In this document: positions 56,504-64,000 of the stretch, piece by piece
Layout of the letters: every line of letters begins with the position of its first letter
Position numbering within the stretch: position 1 is the first letter of the stretch
Translations under genes and position numbers: made by a program
Notes under the pieces: model-generated
What the model saw: only the letters and a program-made list of their open reading frames with translations
Told to the model about the DNA's origin: nothing
Databases searched by the model: none
NCBI GenBank assembly: GCA_020746875.1
Contig: JAGTJL010000012.1
Coordinates: forward strand, 1,674,001-1,738,000
DNA length: 64,000 bases
From: Rhexocercosporidium sp. MPI-PUGE-AT-0058
Taxonomy: Eukaryota > Ascomycota > Leotiomycetes > Helotiales
Reading direction: 5' to 3'

Positions 56504-59500
56504 ATGGTGCAGAGTTGGTGGCAATATGTCGGGCTCCTTCCTTTGACTTCTCATGAGAGATTCCGCTGATGGTTCATTAGGTCCTCATTGGTTTCATTCT
56601 CGGATCTGTTGTCCTGGGATCATTGTTTCTGCTGCATCTGCTTTTTGTTAAACTTCGGACATTGTGGCAAGTAAGTGATGCCTCAAAAACGCAACTTCTT
56701 GGTACTCATGTGTGATTACTGACATTTCTCAGAAGCATAATTCAAGTTCCAAAAGAGTGCCTTCCTCTCTGAAAAAATTCCTCTCGAAATCGTCTGCGAG
56801 TCTATTTGCCTATCGAATCGAGAACACATCGAAGAAACCTGGGAATTTCGGGGTCTATCTTGGCGAATTCGAATGCCCCCCGACGCCACCTCAGATACGC
56901 TTGCTCGCAGAATGGGACCTTCTCATTGTTGATCCTTCACAGGCAGGCGTCGCCGAAGCAATCTCATCTGGGTTCTATGCCGTTTCGCCACATGTTCTAG
57001 CTCGGCTTGATGTGGAATATGTGGCAAGCAGGTCTTCTGACCATCCAATTGTGTCTATCACACAATGGGTCGCCCATCTCATCAAATTTTCGGCAAAGAT
57101 GACTGGTCATCAACCCAGTTTCAGTGGAATAGTCATAAGCCACTGGGAAGACTGTCTTACTGTTGCGCTGCTGCAAGAATTTATTCTCTTCAACAGTTCC
57201 ATTGGTTTCTCGGTCTATTTAGAGGCTTCTGACCCACGATTCTTATCGGAACCACGACTTGCAGAATTAGATGAAGTCACTGGGCTTGTAATTCGGAACG
57301 GAACAATCTCCTCCAATGGAGAAGAACGTGATGCTTTTCAGATGTCGGAAATGAGACCGACGATCAAAGCATTCGTTTCACAAGCTTGTCTGCGCAACTT
57401 TGTTGTACTTCTGTGGGAGACACTTGATGATGACGCAACGCCTCTCAACGCCGTCGTCAAGAGAAGCTTTCAGTGGTCGAGATTCTATAGTGCGTTGACT
57501 TGGATTGGCAAGAAATCGACACTCAAGTCTGCCGAGTTTGCGGTTCTACAGAACGAACCCCTTGGTGCATTTGATTGGCTGAAGGAGCTGCGAGTCATGA
57601 AGATTCACGAAAAGTGGCGCTCGAACCAAACTGTGAGTAGCTTGACCTCGAAACATGCCGTTTGTTCTGGGAACCTTGTTTCATCCCTTCTCTGACGACC
57701 ACTGCTGTATTTTCGCGTACCCAAAGTCCAATAATCTATCTAGCTTTGAGTACTGACCAAGTGTAGATCTCACCGCACTACTTCCGAGAGAACGGCGATG
57801 CTCTATCCAAATTGCACGAAGTTCTTTCAACCTATTCTGACCCACTGAGGGACCAGGCAGATATGTATGACTCAGAAGAAATTCTCGGTGCCTTTACAAG
57901 GAGCCGATCAGAGATTAACAGTGGCTGTTCTGGCGCCTTGAACACTGTAGCATCAGGAAGCCGAAGCAGATCTTCGACCCGAAGCGGTTCTCAGTCATAC
58001 AATACTCTCGGCGCAGTAAGTTGGATATCATTGTTGGACCAGAAATCAACAGACGCCATTTCGACTTCACCAAGCGGCATATGTTTCGATTACTTGAGTT
58101 GCTTTCCTCTTGGATTTAGTGTGACTCCCAAGGACTTTAGCGAAGTAGCTCGTTCGCAGCAACAACTTAGGGAGCTGGGTCTGTTAGACGAAATAAGCCC
58201 AATTAGATTGCGAGATATTGGAGCCAAGTTGCTGTTGTTTTGCGAGAATGCGAACGGACAAGACATTCGCCATGGCTCAGATTGGGTTGCCGCTGTCCAG
58301 GAACTTGTCGCACGATTATCAGCTCCTGAGACTCACAGCCCTCCCCTACTTCGCGTGCATATTGGTCTTGATTCAGGTTTTCAAATCCAACTTGGAGCAA
58401 GATTCTGGTCAGTTTACGGCTTCGACGAAGATGGTGGGTTAGATATCTACATCTCAAGGAACGTACAAGACATCACGGGCGTTATTTTGCATACATATCT
58501 ATCAGCGCAGGGCTGTCCCAGGCATGAGTGCTTCCAAATGGAGATCAAATTCGCAGAATGGTCAGAGAGTCTTGTATGGCCGTCATCGTTGCCTAGGAGA
58601 GCTCTCATGGACCTCAGCCTTCTGTCTCCGACCGAACTTCTAAAATTTCTCCAGCACTTGACGTTGACGCCTGTCACCAGGGATCCAATGCTCATCACTT
58701 CACTTCGAGCGGCATGTGAGAAAGAACTTCTTGGCTCCACAGATTTCACTCAGCTGAAGGAGCTTGGGACCACTGGTTACCTCAGCGGACGCGCATCTGC
58801 TCGGGACCTCGTCTATGCCCGCATTCACTGGTATCAACAATCAGGTTGCCAGCATCCCGACTCTTCCGAAGCTCTCGATAACTTCCTCCAAACCGATATT
58901 TCGGTCACCAGATTACTGAAGGACAGGAACATTCCTGCGCTCCAGAGTATAACACACTGTCTCGTATCCTGCATTGAGGCAGGCAGACTGGACACCCGTG
59001 TTGATCTTATGGCCTTCTCAATTTTCTGTGCGATGAGGAAGCACGCATTTGATGAAGCGTATATGGAAGTAACGGATCGAAATACGCTTTTCAATGATCA
59101 GAGCGATCAAGCAGCTGCTTTTGCAGAGCTATTTGCAACGGGTGCACGATGTGAAGCCTATTTTGATTTGACGCCGAGCGCGTTTGGGAAGCTTTTGTCT
59201 GATCGTTATCGAGCATATCACCATCGACTTGGTCATGAGCCTCCAATTTGGAGCGACGCAAATCCAGCAACACCATCAGCCTATGCTGCAGCTAAGATAG
59301 ACGTTGACCCAAGCTCAACAAAGAGCAACATGTCTGCTACTCAACAGTTCACATTTTTGAGCGTCTTTGCAATCCCAGCATTACTGGACATCTTGCTACT
59401 TACCACGACTGGACATGGCCTTTATTTGAGCAGCTTCATGTCGGAGACTGAAATAAACTCAGCTACATTGGCTCTAATGATATCGCTACTCATATCGGGG

Positions 59501-62500
59501 GCGGTTGGAACGTGGATAACATGTGGCGGCTCATATTACCTCATATCCATGGCTTTTTCAGCTATGCATATGTTTGTAGTAACTCGAATGGTTGGAGGAC
59601 TCGCTTTCACTTTGGCTATCGCAACGATTGGCTTGGTTGCTGTTGGTGCAATCCGTGGCATTGGTGCTGGCATAGTGTTCTTCCTTTATTTGATGGCGCT
59701 AACATCTTATCTTACCCTTCTGGCGACACTGGCCAATTTCCAATATCCTGGCTCCGCATTCAATTCTGGGCGGCCAGTCATCGTTATGGTCATTCCATTT
59801 TTGTTCATCTCCCCCATCATCACAATCTGGATACCTAACAAAGAAATATTCATATACCTCGCTGTTATCTACACATTTATCATTCTCCTGGGTCTTGGTG
59901 TACGCCGTATTGGATCACTTTGGACCACCTGGTATTTAGCCATTGAAAAGATTAGCGACCAGGAGCTACGGAAGTGGTATGTCGATACATACGAGGATGG
60001 AAATGAAGGCGCCGTATCGACTTTCACAGAGCCTGGAGTGCTGAAGCTTGCGAGAGAAGCGATGATCAAAGATGTGAGGGGCTCGGTGGGGTGGTTTGGG
60101 CGGACTTCGAAAGACTCCAAGGTTCTTTCACTCGCCAAAAGCTATGATGCCACAATATTCTTGCTAGAGTGGTATTCTGGCTATTCTGGCACACCACTTC
60201 CAATCCCATATTCATCAACATGGAATATGCAAACCAAGGTAGCTCTGCAAACGCTGAAGCAGATTCAAACAGGGATTCGCCTACATAATGCATTCATACA
60301 TTGGAGACAGGCTGGTGACGAGGTGAGTTGACCAGTACAGGAACAAAGGCTCTCAGAGTAACCATTCCAACAGGTCGGATGTACTATCCTCTACTTCATT
60401 GTCGCATTGCTTGATAAATGGAACGCACTTCTTGCTGGGGGGCAGGTATTAGGGCTGTCATCAATCGACAGACGCCACCGACTCCCAGTTGGATATGCGT
60501 TGGCATATTATTTAATTGGGGCAGTTCTACTGGATTTGAACGCTGCAAAACTCCACAAGATGACTGCAAAGGGACAGAACATGCAGATCGACGATGTTTC
60601 AATGATACCCGAGGCAGTCAAGCAAGAAGTGCGAGCGAGACGCTATCTCTACTGGACCATGCTTGGACGATATCTTCTCTTCCACGTCTGGAGTTTGGCT
60701 GTTGCTTCTACCCTCCTTTGGGCATTTGATGGTACCCGAGAGTCTACTTTGCTTTTCTTGGCATATGTGTTCGCCTACACGGGCTTGTTGTGGTACCAGG
60801 TATGCTCCTCATCAGACGCATTTACGACGCTAACATCTCGGGCAGTATACAAAAGTCTTTTCTGGTCCTCGTAGTCTGAAGCCACTTATTATTGCGGTCT
60901 CGATTGGCATACCTCTAGGACAGATGTTCAGGCACTACTACCCTGACTATCTTCTTCGAGATGTGCTAGGTCTTGGTGTCGCCACATGGACAGCTGCTAT
61001 ATTGACTCTGTACTACGCGAGAATCAGGTCGAAAGCCGTACCAAAGGGGAAAGAGTCTTCCTCAACCGACCCTCATTACAGTAATATCACGCCCGACGGC
61101 GTCTATCACGCATTTAGCAGCCCCGGAAGAGATCCTATGTTATCCCAAGATGAACTTCATATCATATACCATAACCTCCGAGCACTGAGGGATGAAGAAC
61201 GCTACCAAGTAGATCCCCAGACTCACCCTGGCTTGGAAATTAAGTCGGTACTCTTGCATGCACTCGGTGACTATCGCGACCCTCGTGATTCACTGTCGAA
61301 GTTCACGCTCGAGGCGTTCCCAGAAGCTGCTGAGCTGTTGGAGTTGGCTACGTTCGCATTTGAGCGAGGAGCAGTTGTTGTAGACTGCATTCCGATATCT
61401 GCAATGACTGATGGGCTTTCTGATTTAAAAGCTGTAGCCTTTGCTCACAATGGCCATCTGCGAATTATTGTGGGCTGCGAAATGATGGACGTTCGCGAGC
61501 AGCAATCGACTATTAGTAATTTCTGTCAAACGTACGTATCTATCAAAGGAAAAATCGGTCCATGAATCCTACTGACTATTTCTGCAGTACTGCGGAGATT
61601 CTTCTTCACGCCGTCGCGGAGAATTTGATGGGACTGAGCCATGACAGCGCAACTCTTGTTGAATCTCTCCTGGTTCCATCGCCAAGATCTCAAATCATAA
61701 ACCACTCTCCAGTACCGAGTCGGATTAAAAACTACTTGGCCGTTTCCAAATGTTCATCTGAGGAGGCACGGTCGCTGGCTCAGTTCTGCGAAGACCAAGC
61801 CCTTCAATTTCTATCGCTGGGATTTGATTCTGATATACACTGGGACCACTTGCCCCGTGATATCCGGGAACTGATCATCAAGAGGTGTATTGGGCAAGAA
61901 GATTCGCTCAGTACATCTCAACACGAGTGGCTCGTCTTCAACCAGGCTCATGGGATACCGATTTCGACTTTCCTCATGCGCTGCAATTTCGGAGCTTATG
62001 TTGCAATGTCAAACAGAAAGCATGCTCTTGGGGCGAGAGATGAGACCCGTGTTGAAAATTTATACCACCAAGATACGCTAAACAACCTCAGTTTTCTTAG
62101 AATCAAACCCCCTATCGCCAGGTTCACGCCCAAGGAACTTCTCCAAAGTTTGAAAGTACCTTTCAGTGTCTCATATCACAGCCTAGGTATCTCGTTGAAG
62201 CTTCTGGCTATTGCATTCGTGGCGGAGCCCGAGTTTCAACGAGAGCTTGATTGTGCTTTGCGTTTGAAGCCCAGATTCATTCAGGCCATCATACTCTTCT
62301 TCATCACTGGAGTCTGGAAGTACACAAAATTTCTGCAGGACCTTGTAATGCCCTATTTCCTTCTGCATGGGCGGAAGAATGTCATTACACTATGGAAGAG
62401 AATTGGAGGAACGACAGTATCCTTGAAACGACAAAGAATTGCCATGGAAAATACCGACGGTCTCTCAACAGCATTCATTCGGCCGCAATGTGTGGAAGAT

Positions 62501-64000
62501 GGGACTTTCGAGGTTCACCAATACAGTGGAGATCTGGACAAGGAGCCTGAAGATAATGCAAAACTCCAAAGGGTCAGCACATACAGCAAGTCGATGCTAC
62601 TACTCCGTCGAGAAGACTATGCATGGGCCAGCAAGTCCAATGTTTACGAGTACGAATACCACGAAGAAGATGCCCCAAGGCGGAAAAGGTTATCGAAGAT
62701 TCAGAGCCACCGATACCCAATGCTCCGAAAATGCATCGAGGGAAAGAATGCGTTCGAGGAAGTAAATTTCAATTACCGTGGCCTTGTCCAAAGTGGGTCT
62801 TATATTCTTCATGGCAGCTTGATCCGATTCAGCTGTCACTACCGGCAAGGTAGTAATTTCGATGACGAGCTGTTACGGGCGGAGTTCGTTCTTCCGCATC
62901 TAACATGCACAGTTTCCTGGTCTGCGCCTCCAAGCAGTCACCCAGAGAGATTGGATAAATGGATTCCGCATTCGCAGGTTATTGAAGCCACTTTTGTGCT
63001 TGGATCCGATGTTTACGAGTCTCGCTGGAGCTATGATCACAAATTTCACCCCACAATACATACGACTCTCAACGGCGAGATTATTGACACCCCACCCATA
63101 ATTCAGTGGGATCATCTAGGAGTGTTGAAGAAGCCTACCAAATTCAGCTTCCATCATGATGATCCGCTGATTAGCTTTAGGTCACTGAGGCCTCATGCCA
63201 TTCCGCGATGGCTAGGCCTAAACACACATCACAACCTCGTGTCTACCTCTCGCGCTCGATCGAAGCTTTGGAATGCGTGGAAGAATACACCGGGCTTTGA
63301 TGGAGTGATTGTGAGATGGCTTGACGAGAGATTGTTGAGAAAAGAGCCTCTTCTGCGCCCGTATTGGCGTAGACGTGACCGAGGAAACCTGGCCGGGGCA
63401 GAAACTTTCTTGAATGAGAACGCAGACGGGGTCTCAGCCGTTGTCGACCTGGACAGTTCGATATCTGGATGGGCGCCATTGGCGATTAAGATCGCAGATC
63501 TGCATAGCTTTGGCCAAGGGGGTGATGCCAACAGCCGTACGAGGTCTAAAGACCCCAATTTTGACAACGAAGGATTGCAAGTTCTCGCTGTAGACTCTGG
63601 AACTTGGCCAAATGAAGGAGGCGGGGTGTCGGCATGCCGTCGAGACATGATCAATAACCTTCGATCGGTCAATTGGCACATGATCGCGGAGTCAGCAAAT
63701 GACTTTGGACTCCCTAAGCATCAGGTATGTTCCCAGAATGGTTTAATTGTGCGAAGAATACTGACCTCTGTGTAAGACTGAGATGAACGTTCGAAGCTTG
63801 AAAGTCATTCCGCTTTGGGGGCTTGACTTCCTTACGCCTACGCATGGTCTGTTCAAGGATCGACTGGATACGGAAGTAGAACATGTGCCTCGAGACGCAA
63901 CCAAGCTGGACGTAGAAAGGAACTTCTTGCCCATTCTCACAGCTCTTGTCAGAGGTGCCAGGACCAGCAACTTTACCAAGGCTGATATTCTACAAACAAC
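56504..64000 (+). CDS. gtb3: Giant multi-domain glycosyltransferase, Gtb3-like (3' end outside window)
   Basis: Eight exons so far: 56504-56527, 56581-56670, 56733-57632, 57767-60322, 60374-60799, 60846-61531, 61588-63724 and 63777 to the window end, about 2348 residues without a stop. The start (MVQSWWQY, donor GTCGGG) is the weakest join. Layout: an N-terminal membrane anchor (residues 9-32); a hydrolase-like barrel part starting FGVYLGEF and LLAEWDLLIVDPSQAG (about 65-340); a large soluble region; about five membrane helices at 863-1053; about six more at 1191-1380; a long soluble part; and at about 2229 the start of a GT4 domain (GTWPNEGGGVSACRRDMI) resembling the PelF N-terminal glycine loop. 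In Aspergillus the Gtb3 protein is thought to polymerise and export galactosaminogalactan at the plasma membrane. No frameshift or stop across 7 kb, so the gene looks functional. Confidence 0.85.

Overview
The window is nuclear DNA of a filamentous ascomycete (Pezizomycotina). The genes are split by short GT-AG introns of about 50-75 bases with CTAAY-like branch points. They encode typical mould proteins: an SREBP with the family-specific bHLH tyrosine, a Rieske-bearing NAD(P)H nitrite reductase, fungal MFS carriers, a Peroxidase_2 haem enzyme and a galactosaminogalactan-type exopolysaccharide set. A Fot/pogo transposon carries stop codons of the kind left by repeat-induced point mutation. The class cannot be fixed from this sequence; Leotiomycetes is only a guess. 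No rRNA, tRNA, CRISPR array or virus-like sequence was seen.

Layout. 1-3.5 kb: a degenerate tandem repeat and a frameshifted F-box-like relic. 4.7-7.1 kb: a small secreted cysteine protein and a small intracellular cysteine-rich protein, each with a TATA box. 8.2-12.2 kb: two MFS transporters, convergent (a 3-exon carrier on + and a 7-exon sugar porter on -). 16.1-18.2 kb: a heavily decayed type-B carboxylesterase on -. 18.8-19.9 kb: an esterase of the siderophore-hydrolase type on -, with ATCWGATAA motifs upstream. 22.1-25.2 kb: the SREBP. 26.7-30.2 kb: nitrite reductase, preceded by a cluster of GATA sites. 32.5-39.7 kb: a very large membrane-anchored, low-complexity, tryptophan-repeat protein cut by a one-base frameshift. 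42.0-43.6 kb: a secreted chloroperoxidase/peroxygenase.

44.2-64 kb (window end): three genes that together match the galactosaminogalactan machinery of Aspergillus: a UDP-glucose/GlcNAc 4-epimerase (uge3-like, -), a secreted polysaccharide deacetylase (agd3-like, 12 exons including a 16-base microexon, -) and a giant multi-domain glycosyltransferase (gtb3-like, +, running off the end). The hydrolase genes sph3 and ega3, which lie with them in Aspergillus, were not found. The space between the epimerase and the deacetylase instead holds about 4 kb of gene-poor DNA and a 1.84-kb Fot/pogo element with perfect 50-bp terminal inverted repeats.

How the genes work together: the epimerase would supply UDP-Gal/UDP-GalNAc, the Gtb3-like protein would polymerise and export the chain, and Agd3 would partly deacetylate it at the cell surface to make it cationic and adhesive. 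The esterase, SREBP and nitrite reductase block is linked by regulation rather than pathway: iron, sterol/oxygen and nitrogen control. Exon boundaries were deduced by eye from splice consensus and reading-frame continuity.
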